Assembly: GCA_027576995.1 (NCBI GenBank)
Contig: JANBQC010000069.1
Span: forward strand, 32,696 to 69,679
Direction of reading: 5' to 3'
DNA: 36,984 nucleotides
DNA from: Dimargaris cristalligena
Taxonomy: Eukaryota > Kickxellomycota > Dimargaritomycetes > Dimargaritales > Dimargaritaceae
Below the pieces are notes generated by a model. That model did not search any database. It was not told the DNA's origin and saw nothing but the letters and a program-made list of their open reading frames with translations. Below, piece after piece: positions 9,377-21,600 of the stretch. The translations under genes were made by a program, and so were the position numbers. Within the stretch, counting starts at the first letter, position 1. The number at the start of each line of letters is the position of its first letter.

Positions 9377-10279
9377 TAGTGTGTGAGGGGGGGGGGGCTT
9401 TCCGGAGTCGTATAGCCCCGTACTTTTGTCGGGGCCTTCTCCCCTGCCCAACAACTCCTCTTGTTTAAACTCCGGGATTGCTCAATCTCTCCTATGCTTT
9501 CGGTTCGTTTTAACCCGGTTTATGGTAGATAACTATCGCCACCCTCATTAGCTGCACACGTAGCTCTTAATATTGGTTTCTAGATACTGTTATAAATATA
9601 AATACTGTGCAATACCATTTGATAGGCAGTTGATTGGGCTATCTCCATTGCCTTAAAAACATCAATTCTACCTGCGACTAGGCTAGTTGGAGATGGCTAT
9701 TTTGGCACCCAGATATACTTGATATCGAGGCGCACTATATTTGAGAAGTCGTGGTTTCCGTTAGTATATAGGTTGAGGGGATAGTTGTTTTATTAAGAGC
9801 AGCTTTTTAGTATTATTATACGGATTTAACGCACAGATAGACACTACCAACCGGCCAAGCGAGTACAACTTGGCTGCCCCAGCCCCCGCCATAGCAATAA
9901 GGCTAGAAGATCATTTGATTGGTGGTGGATGGAAGGAGCCTTAGACAACCCCAGGCTTGTATTGCTTGCTGAGCCTGAAGCGTAGTAGCTGGTTTGTGAT
10001 TGCGTGGTATTGGAATCCGTTGATCCCTAATTTCCATCTGCCTGATTCCAGGCCTCTCGCCCTGACTAACATTGCCGCTCCTGAGTCTCCTTTCCTCACA
10101 TTGGGCCCATTCCTTGGATCAATAGCTCTTTATCTCCACTTTCCTTACTTTCACGCGGATCTCTCTCCAGCCCGGATCCCCAGTTGATTCACCCCAGTTG
10201 TCGATCCGTCGTCCCTCACTTCACCATTTCCCACCGGCATTCTTCGTTGTTTTTTTTTTGACTTGACCGTCTGTAAACA
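9377..10279. other. Intergenic: kinase 3' region and S10 promoter
   Basis: 903 bp, AT-rich in its middle part, beginning with a G11 homopolymer at about 9387-9397. The stretch from 10050 to 10260 is pyrimidine-rich with a T9 run just before the S10 start, as expected of a promoter/leader. No gene, tRNA or repeat family recognised. Confidence 0.4.
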
Positions 10280-11721
10280 ATGGCCCTTGTACCACTTCGG
10301 CGGGCCACAGCCTGGGGCCGCGTCCCGGCTCAGTACAGCGGAATAAAGGTAAATGCCCGCGCCGCCCAGTGGCCGATTGGCCCTGGATCTGGCTCAGTCG
10401 GCCTCGGTTCGCTAGTCCATCTTATGTCTGGGGTGATGTGGTAGAAAGCGTACCTGTCACGCACCCCGTCTCTAAGGAGTGCAATATCCTCAAAAGCCCC
10501 TTAATAACACATTATCATATCCCTCTATGCTTGCCTCTGTGTCTGTCTCTTCCGCTCGACGACAATTTGAACGCCATGCTAGGCGACTGCCGTGGGTTTA
10601 CCTTTGGCTGCTTCCGGTCAAATTCGGCTTGCTCATGGTGGCAGGTAAGTTTACCCAACCGAAATACATATGTGCATGGCTGAATCTCCATAGATCACCA
10701 TTATATATATATATATATATACCAGATCCTCTACAATACACCGATATCGGTGCCATAATTGGTTTGACCACTGTTACGTTAGTTTGTAAAATACTGGCAT
10801 TAATGACCAACCCGAATTTAACACCATTGCATTCTACTGTATGTATCATCCTCAGCCAACCCATCATGGAAGCCATGGACCGGATCCTTAAACTGAACAA
10901 ATATAAGCCCATGACCGCAACCCACTCCCCCCCGCTGCCCGAGGCTCTGGCCCGTAAGTACTGACTTCTACAACCCTTCTGGAAACCCTGGCTATACCGG
11001 TATATCATTCTACATGCTCTCATAGATTCACACCTGCCACTTTATTAACCTTGTCTAACTACTCTCTATATCCAATTATGAACCACCGACTCGACCGCCT
11101 ACAGCCGCCAAACAAATCCCCGCGCCCGTCGGCCTGGTAAGCTGCAACCTCCATTTCGAGTCCTTTTCCGATCACCGAATAGAATTTTACATGGATTTCA
11201 TCCGCAAGGTGGCCCAGACCATGAAAGTCTCGTGTAGCCAAACCGTCGGTCTGCCCACCCACACCCAGCTGTGGACCGTGGTCAAGTCCCCCTTTGTGCA
11301 CAAGAGCGCCCAGGAGAATTTCGCCCGTTTGCGGATCAAGCGGATGTTGCAAATCAAGGACACCCACCCCAAAACGTTGGAAAAATTCCTCGCTTACGTG
11401 GAGGACAATTTGCCCGCCGGGGTGGGTATGCGAACCCACTACTTCGAGTACCAAACATTGGCCGAAGCCGTCAAAGAGGCCGAAGCCGCAAAACCACCTA
11501 CGGAGGAACCCCTCTCGCCGCGCCATATTAAGGTCATCGCTGACCGTTTGATCGCCCACATGCAGAAGAACCCCACCGCGTCCATCGATCAGGTCGCCCG
11601 GGATATCATCAAGGAGGTCCGCCCCGACTCGGTACCCCCCGCGATTAAACTCCCTGTCAAGCCGAAGCCCAAGAAACCCGAAGCCCCGCCGGCCCACGCC
11701 AATTCCGGCAAAAAGAAATAA
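10280..11721 (+). CDS. RSM10: Mitochondrial small-subunit ribosomal protein uS10m, four exons
   Basis: S10 protein of the mitochondrial ribosome head. Model: exons 10280-10348, 10583-10644, 10856-10953 and 11105-11721; introns of 234, 211 and 151 nt with donors GTAAAT, GTAAGT, GTAAGT and acceptors GCTAG, CTCAG, CTACAG. Phases 0, 2 and 1 all agree, giving 281 aa. Exon 1 (MALVPLRRATAWGRVPAQYS) is a typical presequence. The S10 domain runs from about 88 to 186: LVSCNLHFESFSDHRIEFY, GLPTHTQLWTVVKSPFVHK, ENFARLRIKR and PAGVGMR. A Lys/Pro/Ala-rich C-terminal tail of about 90 residues exceeds yeast Rsm10. Exons 3-4 are certain. Exon 2 (ATAVGLPLAASGQ) is chosen because it alone reconciles the phases of exons 1 and 3. 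An alternative frame through 10479-10964 gives a hydrophobic peptide but does not join exon 1. A (TA)10 run lies in intron 2. Confidence 0.9.
10702..10721. repeat. (TA)10 microsatellite in an S10 intron
   Basis: Perfect TA dinucleotide run inside the second intron of the mitochondrial S10 gene. Confidence 0.85.
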
Positions 11722-12472
11722 GATCATTAACTCACTAGCCTGCCAATAATCCTAATAATGGTAGTCTAGCTGACTGATGATCGTTTCGGTTAATACTTAA
11801 CCCGTTGCCTGGGCCGTCGTCTTTTATTGGATGGCGAGCAGGGATGGGTATCCGTTTCACTGTCCCCCCAGGGGGTTTTCTATTATTTTTTGTTTATCAT
11901 TTCCGTTTATAGTTGAATCAATCTGGCCTTGTTTTTCGGCCCCACAGTTTAACCATTAAATAAGATGCTCAACTGTAGCGGTTCTAGAGGAATTAGAAAG
12001 CTGTTTTCCAATAAAAATGAGTCTATTTAATTATGTCCAGGTGGGTTAATTACCATCGTAATTTAGGGGTTATTATACACATGCTGAACAGCGCCTAACG
12101 GGTGGGTACGGGGATGGATGCCCGGGTTATTCAATATAAGCTATAGTGGGCGGTGGCTACTCTGGTTCGAGTTGTTGTAGCTGGTAAAATATACCACTAC
12201 TTGTCTATTTATTCGTGCAGCTTAATTGTCGACAAGAAACAGGATGCGGATAAAAACCGACGACTTGATAAATTGAACAAATAATACATAAATTTATCTT
12301 TTTTGAATAAAAAAAATAATCAAAAACAAATCAAAAAAACAAAGGCAATTTGTGCGTGCATGTCAATTACGTAGAGAATCCATAACATATACATCGGCTA
12401 AAATTGGTATGTATGGAGTAACAGCTGTACACGAATAGAGGGGAGGGGGTGGTCGTCGTCGGGGGATCCCTC
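11722..12472. other. Convergent 3' regions of S10 and HEM25
   Basis: 751 bp between two genes that point at each other. AT-rich, with A/T homopolymer-like stretches around 12290-12345. No open frame of note on either strand and no tRNA-like box pair. Presumably the terminators and 3' untranslated regions of both genes. Confidence 0.45.
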
Positions 12473-14725
12473 TTAGCTAAACGAGCCGGCGGCCTGGCGC
12501 CTCATATCCCAACGGAGTAACTCTTCGTACACGGTCCATGAAATCGATGTGCTAATCGCTTTGCGGGCCACCCGCAGGGCCGCGCCTCGGAAGAATCCGT
12601 AGAAGCCCTCATCCTAGTATTAGGATTCAAAAGATATTGGTATCATAGCAAGAATGCAAAAACCAAAATTGTATTCGATGGATAATGCATTAATTCACAA
12701 TACCCATTTGCCCAAGTATTATGTATGCCCACAGCCTAATAGGCCTACATATTATATCTTAGGAGCCATTCCTGATATAAAACGGGTAAATACCTCGGGA
12801 TAACAGGGTTTTGGATAGTATATACATGGCAGAACTCATTGGCGGAAACCCTTACTAAGGCCATATGGTGTAAATCAAACTAAACAAGGCGTCTCCCACC
12901 CCTCACCACCTCCCGTATCAGCTTTTTTGGCCCCCTTACCTTCACAATGACCCGAGCTGCCTGCCACATCGTCCTGTATAGATCGGGTTTGAGTTGCATC
13001 CGGGTCTTGATCATATCGAACGGTTGGGTAATAAGGGTCGCGGAGATCCCGGCCAACATTCCCGCGGCCATTCCCGTAGCGGGGACCGGCAGGCGGAGGG
13101 AAAAGTAGCTATCCAACAACATGGGGATCTGGAGTTTAAACTGCTCGTATACAGCAATGTACAGCCCGGCGTAGGGAGCGTCCCGTAGCACCGTGGGGAT
13201 ATAGCCGGAGAAAAAGCCCCGGTAGCCATCCTGGGCGATGATGTTTTTAGTCGCCGAATAGAGGCTATTGTAGTTGTAGAAATTGCTCTGGTGGTTGGAT
13301 GAATAATAGTGGTAAAATAAGGCAATATTACATAAGCAAAAACAGAAAATGAATAGACAAGGGCGGATAGTTCAGGAGGCAACCACATACTCCCCTTCTC
13401 TCTATAGATTTTGTTTATTCAAATAACACCCTTGATTTGAGTGGAACAGGACCTACCTCATAGCGCACTTTGATAACGGTAATGGGCATTAGGATAAACC
13501 CCACCAGGGCCCGGGCTGACGAACCCGCAATTAAATTGCTCGTATTCGATAGTACGACTTTCTGGGATCCCGCTGGTAAAGAGGAGTCCCGGGCCGCGGC
13601 CTCGGTCACCCGATCGCTGGGATGGACACCTATGTAAGCCTCCGCTTTGGCCAATACTTGTTTAAACTGATTAAGCATGGCGAAGTACGCTGCCGAACCC
13701 GGGGCATTTCTAAGCGATTGGTGGAGTTGTGGGGAATACATCGATACAGTGCCAACCGGAGAGAATGAGTGAGCTACACTAAGTATAAGCTGGGTAGCGG
13801 ATTCGTCTCTAACGATAGGGTGAACAACCCCAACGCTAACTTGGAATCAATTCCACGTAAATTGGTTTGCCGATTGGGCGGGGTGTAAACGGGATTTGGG
13901 TTGGCTGACTGACTCCGCCTGTTTAGGCAGGGACCAATCAACTATCGCTCTGATCCAGTAGCACGAGTTGAAGCATGAGTTCTCTATATTTCATAATTAC
14001 AACCCATGTATCTATATAGAGGGTCTAACCTACCTTATCACGGTGGGCCAAGTGCCCCGCCAGAGACCCAGGACCCCGTTAGTCGAAACCACTTTTCGGA
14101 CAGTAGTATACAAAGCACTATATTTATCGTGGATCAATAGAGTGGTCAATGGATGAATAATTTCATATTTGGGGTTTGAACTGAAGTTCAATCAAGATGA
14201 TTTGCCAATTCCCTGGGGCGAAACCCCTTTCTGATACTCACCGCAGTAATTCAAGATCCAGCAGAGAGAATATACATTATCGTAGCAGTGGCTTAAGGTA
14301 TGTCTGCGCCACGCAAAACTTGTCTATTTCATACATACCCTCCTCCTCTCCTTTCCCCAACCCAACTTATCCCGAAGTATACCGACTGTATGAGCTCGGC
14401 AAGCCACACCCGCCAAGTGCAGGGTATTGCTAAGTATCATGTTTTTGATACCAAGGGTATACAATCCCCGAATTCTTTTTTTTAAAAAAAAAAGAAACAA
14501 CAACCCCATGAAAATAGAGAATCGGAAACAACAGATTCCGCTGGCTTACGTTTGGGTGGGCCGGACATTTTTGATATGGTTGGTGAATGAGGGCCCCTGT
14601 TCCTGCTGTAAACGAGTTTTGAGTAAATCGAACGGTTGGACTATCACACAGCTGGTGAATCCACTCACGCCACCGGCCAGGAAATGGACTATCGGGGATA
14701 CGTTCTGGGCATTCGTGGCGGACAT
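12473..14725 (-). CDS. HEM25: Mitochondrial glycine transporter Hem25 (SLC25A38), five exons
   Basis: Carrier that imports glycine across the inner mitochondrial membrane for 5-aminolevulinate and heme synthesis. Exons: 14725-14550, 14117-14034, 13709-13457, 13287-12940, 12613-12473; introns 432, 324, 169 and 326 nt. Phases 2, 2, 0, 0 join cleanly; 333 aa ending TAA. The three carrier motifs are present: PFDLLKTR (31-38), PITVIKVR (162-169) and PFDMIKTR (260-267). The Thr in place of an acidic residue in the second motif is the SLC25A38 pattern, not a mutation. Other family landmarks are GLWRGTWPTVIRNAPGSAAY, GYRGFFSGYIPTVLRDAP and GFFRGAALRVARKAI with WTVYEELLR near the end. The 84-nt exon 2 is too short to stand out as a frame. 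The longer frame reaching 15007 is upstream leader. Convergent with S10. Confidence 0.94.
14476..14493. repeat. T8-A10 palindromic homopolymer block
   Basis: Self-complementary T/A tract in the first intron of HEM25, similar to the block at 7173-7192. Confidence 0.6.
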
Positions 14726-15681
14726 GACGGCGTATATATTTATATATGTATGTAGGGGGTAGCCCGGAAAAGAAGTGGTAAGGATCTCAGGAACCAGTAG
14801 GGGAGTATGAGCGGACAAATGGACACGACTAAGGGCAATGGTAACGCAGTAAAGTAGAATGCGTTGGCCGAATGTGAGGAATGGGGGAAATTGGGTTAAT
14901 ATATGCAGTTTATGAGAACAAGTAGGAAGTAGGGGGACACGGGGCGAGAGAGGGCAATATAGTAGTCGGGGTAGGAAAGCGAATGAGAGTGCGAGTGATG
15001 CAGTCAATGGCTAACATTCGTAGTGCGAAAATAAGGTTGGAGGATACAAGAACTGCTTCCAAGGAGCGGATACCAGTGCTGCGCACGATATTAATATGGG
15101 GAGGCAAACAAGACAAATGGTCACAGGAGCCTCAGTAGGGTGGGTGGCCGTAACAAACTGTTGGAAAGGCAATGTAAATATAGAATAGGCTTAAGGAACC
15201 ACTCTACTTCGCCATCACACGGTTATACAGACCAGCCTAAAACACCAAAAATTAAATATTAGTAAATCAAGGATCAATGGATATTTGATAAAAACAATTT
15301 AACCCAAATGAATACCCTCTAAAGTGTTTATTAGACTGATATCTTCAAATTAATGACCGAATTTTATATATATGTACAATAGAAATGGGGACCAAAAAAA
15401 ATAATCTAATGTTAGTATGCAATAGAAACAATAAACAGAAGCCTGTAGATATGAACCATTTAAGGACAGAGAAATAACCACGGGTTGAAATTGAAGGAGG
15501 TGCCAAAAAGAACATCCGCAAAACATATAATCAAAAACAATGTACTGAACTGGGTAAATATAATAAATGTACAAGAGGGAAATACGGCAGTAGGATCTCA
15601 AAGTCCAGCCGTTTAGATAATCATGAAAGGTCACAGCTAACCATGCCAATCGGATAGAATAGGGGGTTTCTTTAGGCTGCA
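14726..15681. other. Intergenic: HEM25 promoter and 3' region of the giant gene
   Basis: 956 bp. The half near 15681 is AT-rich and lies just downstream of the giant gene's stop, so it is probably its 3' untranslated region. A 110-codon minus-strand frame (15350-15682) overlaps that stop but is an aromatic-rich read of AT-rich DNA without known similarity. The half near 14726 is the HEM25 promoter and leader. Confidence 0.45.
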
Positions 15682-18600
15682 TTACCGCGGGGAGGCAATG
15701 TAGACTACGGGCCGTTTAGATAGAGTGGGCATTTGGAAGTTCAGGTCCGCTACCGCGGGTCGCGGGGTAGACATGCTGGAAACCGAGCTGGCCCGGGAGA
15801 CCGTTGATAAAACGGGTGAAGGGCTAGCCAGGACCTCGAATTCCTGGCGTAACATATCACCGCTCTGCGAGGAGTGGAAAGATGACTTGCCAACTGACCA
15901 GCCAGCGCTGGATGGGCCGTGGCTGCTGCTGTGTTCGCGCAGGGAGGGTAGGGTGGGGTGGGCAGCCCGGTTAAATGTTGTAGGAGGCTGGTGTTGCTGG
16001 GGCAGTCCAGGGGATCCAATTTGGGATTGGTCAAAGGAGCCGGCCGGTGAAAAATGGGACCGGTGGGGGGAGGGGCTAGACCAGTTGGTGTATACAGTGT
16101 TGGGAGAGAAAGGCCCAGGACTATCCAAAGGGGAGAACGGGCCATTGGAGTAGGTCGAGGCCGCCACGACAATCCGGCGGCGGGGCTCCTTCTTAGCCGC
16201 AGCGGCGCTAAAGCTGGCCGCCCGGGTGGTCAGATCCTTGACCATGACCTGGTTGGTGGCAATCTGGCTCCGGAGTTGTTCGCTCTTGCCCCGGTAGTGC
16301 TCGGTCTGCAGCTCAATCGCCTTTCTCGTTAAGTATAAATGGTCGACCAGATGGACCAGCTCTCGGTCAGACAGGTAGGACAGCGCATCCTGAGGCTCGT
16401 TGCACAGCCGGCGAATATTCGCAATATCGAGGGCAACCACGGGTGGTGGAATGGCCGCTTTAGTTCGCAATGGGCTGGGTTCAACAGTGGAAGCAGGCGA
16501 GGGTGTTGAACTATAGTCCTTGGTCAATGGGTGCACGGGGCGCAACGCCCGGTCGGCGACGGTGGGGGCGATAGTAGAACGAGTTTTAGGTCCACGGCTG
16601 CCGTTCATAACTGCGGCCATCGAGTGCGGCGGAGCATAGTGTCGACGGGGGCCATGGCTGTTCTTCATGTTCAGGTGGTCCGAGTTTTGACGACTATGGG
16701 AACTGCTAATGCGGGACTGTGAGAAAAGACTTGAGCGCAGCTCAGAGTGGAATTCATCCAAATCCATGGGGATATCTAGGGAAAAATGGAAGATTTGCCG
16801 AGTACGACGGGTTTTCCAGATTCGATTCCAATTGCCAGTGGTGGCCGTTGGTTGGTTGGCCTGTTGGTCCAATAATTGGTCGCAGAGCCGTTTGCCGAAT
16901 CGATAGTGGCGCAATGCCGGTCGGGTAGGTCGGGCCAAGCGAGCGACGGGGGGAGGTGTCGGGGCCGGAACACTGTGTTTAGGGATGGGACTAGACGCAG
17001 AGTTAGGCCGCGACCACCAGGATGATAGCGATGACCAGGCGCCCGTGGATTTTCCTGAAGGAGGGGGGCGAGGGGGTAGGGGTGGACGAGCAGCGGCCGC
17101 CGCAGTCGGAGGGGCCAATTTCGCATCAAGGCCATTCAGTAGATCACCGGATATTAAACCACGAAGCCGAGTTTGGACATTCTTGGGCAGTTCCTCAGAT
17201 GCTTCCAGTTTAAGCGGGGCGGGGCTGCCACTGGCAGGCGTCCGACCATGGCTATCCTCGCTAAAACTGAAGGCCATAAAAGACTCGAATCCAGAGAATT
17301 CATCATCGCCCCAGCTGGGCGGTTGGGAGAGCTCTCTAGAGGGGGTTCCACTACCGGAGGAGTGAACAACCGCCGAGAAGGGGGGCCGGTGCTCGGCCCA
17401 CTGGGCAACGAGCATCGCATTGTACGACTCGTCGCGTGCCATTTCAGACCATGCGCCTAGGGAAATAGTACTTAGGCGATCGGGGGCGTATTGCGAAAAG
17501 GGCTGAGGCGGTACTAGGCCAGAGGGGTGAGCCGCTGGACGACTTCCAACCACAGGGGATGAAGTGGGCATGTCAATCATTGTAGGGCGAGATTGGCGTA
17601 GCAACGGTTCGACCACTTCGGGCATAGATGGCGGCATGTGGGGGAACGGGACTCTGTCCACTGGGGCATTCTCGGTGTATGCCTTGTGCGGCGGCAGATA
17701 ATCGGCGGTTAGGTTCTTGTCGGACGGAACGGCAAACGTTAGGCCAGGGGACTGTTCCTGGGACCACCGCAGGGGCTCTGTCAACTGGTTAGCGGTAGGC
17801 GGGTAATGCGAGTCGAGCTCCCGAACTACCACTGAGTCCGGGGGAGATGCAAAGGCAACTGGAGTATCCCCGGCTATTGGGTGGGCCATTCGCTCGGAAC
17901 TCAACTTAGCACCCCCCCGGTCGTCTGAGCGGCGTGGGGTGGGCAATTGAGTGACGGTTGAGGAACCAACTAATGACACCCGGTCTGCGCGAACGGGCGG
18001 CGGCACTGGTCGGGTTGAGGGTAAGTAGTCTGATTTGGCGGGTGGAGTGACAGATGTGGCATTCGATGCTAATACGCGGTGCCCTTGCAACTCAACTGCC
18101 CGGACAGGAGTAGATGTCAAAATCTCGGGAGAAGATATTTGCTGCTGCGGAAGGCGTGGTCGAGAAGAATTCGCGGTTTTGGGAGCTCTACTCGAGGGGG
18201 CGGGGGAGGAGCCATATTCCGGAGGTAAATGCGGCCAAGTGGATACGGGGTGGTCGGCAATCATAGCAGGTCCTACGGGACGACGGTCCAATTCTGGATT
18301 AGTGGGTGACAAGTCGCGCTGTGGATAAGTTGCCGTTTGAGCCAGAGTGGACTGCTCCCGCTCTGCTGCTTGAAGCGTGGTTGGCCCGACGGATAAATGA
18401 TTGGTAGAAACTAGGCTATGTTCGAGGGGAGAAGTAGGTCGAGGTAAGGCTATTGGGACCGGTTCAGTGGGCGGTGCCCACTGAGAGACCGTAGTGGCCA
18501 CCATTACTGGCGAAGGTTGATGCTCAGTCGGACTGACTGAACGGGGTGGAGTGGGTTGCTCTAGAGCAGCTATGGCTGCTGATGCTGGAACAATCGGGCT

Positions 18601-21600
18601 CGCCACTTTAGGCCGGGATTCGCTTTCGGTTGGGGACGCAGGTTGGACGAAGGCAGCCTGCCCCGTAACATTAGCTGGTGCCGCGGGAGAATCGCCGCAT
18701 GCTTGAGTCACCGATGATGAGCTATACCTGGCCTGACCAGTAGAGGCTGATAGGTGTAAGGGGGACCCATCAATTGAAGAGTGGGTTCGTGGGGGTGCAG
18801 CTGGCGACTGCCGCGCCGACTGGGCTGGATCTGCCTTGAGTTGACCCAAGTTGGAATACACAAGTGGGGATTGGATAGGTGCCATGGTATAGGAACCCTG
18901 CCGAAGTGGGGCCGCCACCGATACTATAGCGGCTTGGCCAATCTCTTCGTCGTCGGAGCTTAGTGGGTCAAGGTCCGAGGCGGGGGCGGATTCTGACGAC
19001 AGGGACGATGAATGGGTATCGGCTGGGAAGGGGACTGGAGTCCCCGACGGGCTTGGCACAAGTAAAGTGGGAGGCGGTTCAGGACTAGAGGATGGCCGTA
19101 CGGGATCGGGACGGGGGGACGCACCGGATCGGATAATAGCGGGGGTTGGCGAGGCGGGGACCATCAAATGACCCTCACGACCGAAAGGTTTCGCAAACGG
19201 ACTAAGGTGGGTGGCGGGGCCGAATTCCCGTGAGTATCGGGCGCTAATGTGGCTCTGTATAGAACTCTGACTATTTCTTCTCGACGCGGACAGAATACTG
19301 GCAAAAGATTGGGCCGACAAACGTAGCGCTTGGGCTTTTTGTACGCCCACGACGCGCTCTTCGCTGACCCGGTTCTCGATAAAAGACGTTGAATGGCCTG
19401 TGACTATTTCGAAGTCGAATTCATCATCATCATCTACACCATCTTCCTCATCCTCTTGCTCGTCTTCCGAATGATGGTCCTTGGCCCTTGGAAGGTCTTC
19501 ATCCGTATCATTGTAGTTCCCCTTATCCTGTTCAGGGTCTACGTCGTCATCGGCGATTGAAGGGTCGGATAAGTTCCTTGATACAGTCTTTGGCTCAAAC
19601 TCGGCCCGATGATGGGTATCTTGGGGCACATCATCCAAGGAGCGATCGGATAGAAAGTAGGGGTCTGCAGCCGAATCCATATAGTCCATGGAAGGGCGAT
19701 ACATACCCCCTGCCCGTTCGTAGGCATAGTTCTCCGCGTCAACATCCAATGAAAAAGAGCTGGCCGGAGGAAGTTCAGGTCGGGCGCACTGAAGGGGCCG
19801 CTCGGGATAGCCGAGTTCAGTCATGAGACCGAGCTGCTCCGGGGTGAAATCAGGCGATAGATCGAGAGAGGAAATGGAACAAGTGTGGATATACGAGTAG
19901 GTTGACCGTAGGGAGTGGAAGGAGGGTCGGGTGACAAGGGGGATGGTTGGGGCCGTCGTTAAATACTGGGTAGTGGATACCTCCTCTCCCATGCCATTCT
20001 GGGCCGTGGGAGTGAAGATGGGGCTGGCCTCTTCCTGTGACGAACCCTCAATGATGGGACAGAGCCCGCTTTTCAAATCAGTCGAAAATATCCGTTTCCG
20101 GTTGGGCTTGAACTCTGACTCGGGTTGCCAGGGGGCTTGCGAATCAATAGCGGCCGATTGATTCGAATGGACCGATAAATTATTCAGTGGAGTCACCGAG
20201 GTAGCACAGGGCAGGTCGTCGGACTGCGAATAACTAGTCTCGGGCTGCAGTTGGGTATTACCATTTTGGGCGGGACCATCGATGGCCTTTAGTAAGGGGG
20301 CGGGGCTGTGTCTCAGTGAAGGTGAATAATGGCCAGTGGCAATCCAGTGTTCCACGGGTGAGGTGCCATAGGAACGGGATAAACTGGTGGGGGGAAGGAT
20401 AGATTCAATTTGCTCATTAGGGGAGGTACCTCGAGGCAGCGGGAACGGGTGTGTTTTTTCGGACTCCGAAGCGAGCGAGAGCGAGGGGATTCCTTTTGGG
20501 TGCGGAGAAGGGCTGCGCTCGCGGCAGTCTTCATTCACGATAGAGGGGGGTGATGCAAGACTGGATTGGCTGGTCTCGGCATACGTCACCACGGGTACGG
20601 GCGGCGATTGATCATTGTACTGGTGGTCTGGAATAAAATTATCAGGGGAACCGACTTGCTTAATCGGTGATGAAGTGGAGGTATGGTCACCTGGTGAAGC
20701 CTGGCCATCCTTCCCGGGCAAAAAAGAAGGCTGGGGTCCTTCAGATTTGATGGACTGGTTTAGAGAATCGGTGGACTCTCTGCGCATCTGAAACACGGAC
20801 AATTGTGGGGGAGTCATGGGGCTAGACCGGTTGGGCACTCCGCGGACAGGAGCGGATAGCTCGGGCGAATCACGTGGAACCACTTGCTGGGTAAGCGGTA
20901 AAGGGGCCAAGTTATCGTTACGAGGCACATCCTTGGACTCAATCGGGGTAGGGACTGGTGCTACCGCATTCCTGAAGGACAGTTGCTTGGCTGATAGAGG
21001 TGTGCCAATTTGATGAGGCTTGGCAAATGTCTCTGATATGGCTTGAGGCCGTTGGTAATTAGCCCGGATAGCGGAAACAGTGGTAGGGACAGGGACGCTC
21101 TGAGATCGATCAGAAGTACCGGCTGTACCAGATGAGGCGGGTGGGAAACGATTTAATAGTTTGCCCGGCTGGGGCTTCCGAGTTGACATTAAATCGACGA
21201 CCTCCTGATGCGCCATAAGATCTGCCATGAGTTGATCAATCTTGGATCTCGAACTGGCCGGGGCCTGGGACTGGCCGGAACGTGAAGTCTCCGGTTTATC
21301 AGAGGGGGCCGCCGGCTGCGCTGAAGTGGACACTGGTGGCGAAGCTGAGCCTAAGGCTGAGGCTGGTGAGGTCAGCTTGGTTGACGACTGGCTTGCGATG
21401 AAAGCACTACCAGGTTCCGAGACCGAGGGAGAAGCATTCGTGATGGGCACAGTAGCAGATGGTGGTGACGCCATTGACTTTCTAATGTCAATAAATGGTG
21501 CCGGTTCAGTATGAGAGAAGGCCAAGGGAGTAGCATTCGCGATAGGGACAGCAGTAGGTGGTGGTGATGCCGTCGACTCGGTATTGTCAATAAATGGTAC

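Noticed and set aside
10479..10964. 161-codon plus-strand frame with a hydrophobic stretch WVYLWLLPVKFGLLMVA over the S10 5' region
   Set aside because: Only its last part (10856-10953) is coding, as S10 exon 3. The hydrophobic part overlaps S10 exon 2 in another frame and cannot be joined in phase to exon 1.
12155..12185. tRNA B-box-like string GGTTCGAGTT
   Set aside because: The flanking bases do not form a T-arm stem and no A box or acceptor stem is found nearby. No tRNA was found elsewhere in the window either.
14726..15007. Upstream extension of the first HEM25 exon
   Set aside because: The sequence before 14725 is a Leu/Pro/Ser-rich read of the leader. The carrier family starts close to the first PFDLLKTR repeat, so the ATG at 14725 fits.
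15350..15682. 110-codon minus-strand frame rich in Tyr, Phe and Leu, starting at the giant gene's stop
   Set aside because: AT-rich 3' region; composition reflects base content, with no recognisable similarity.
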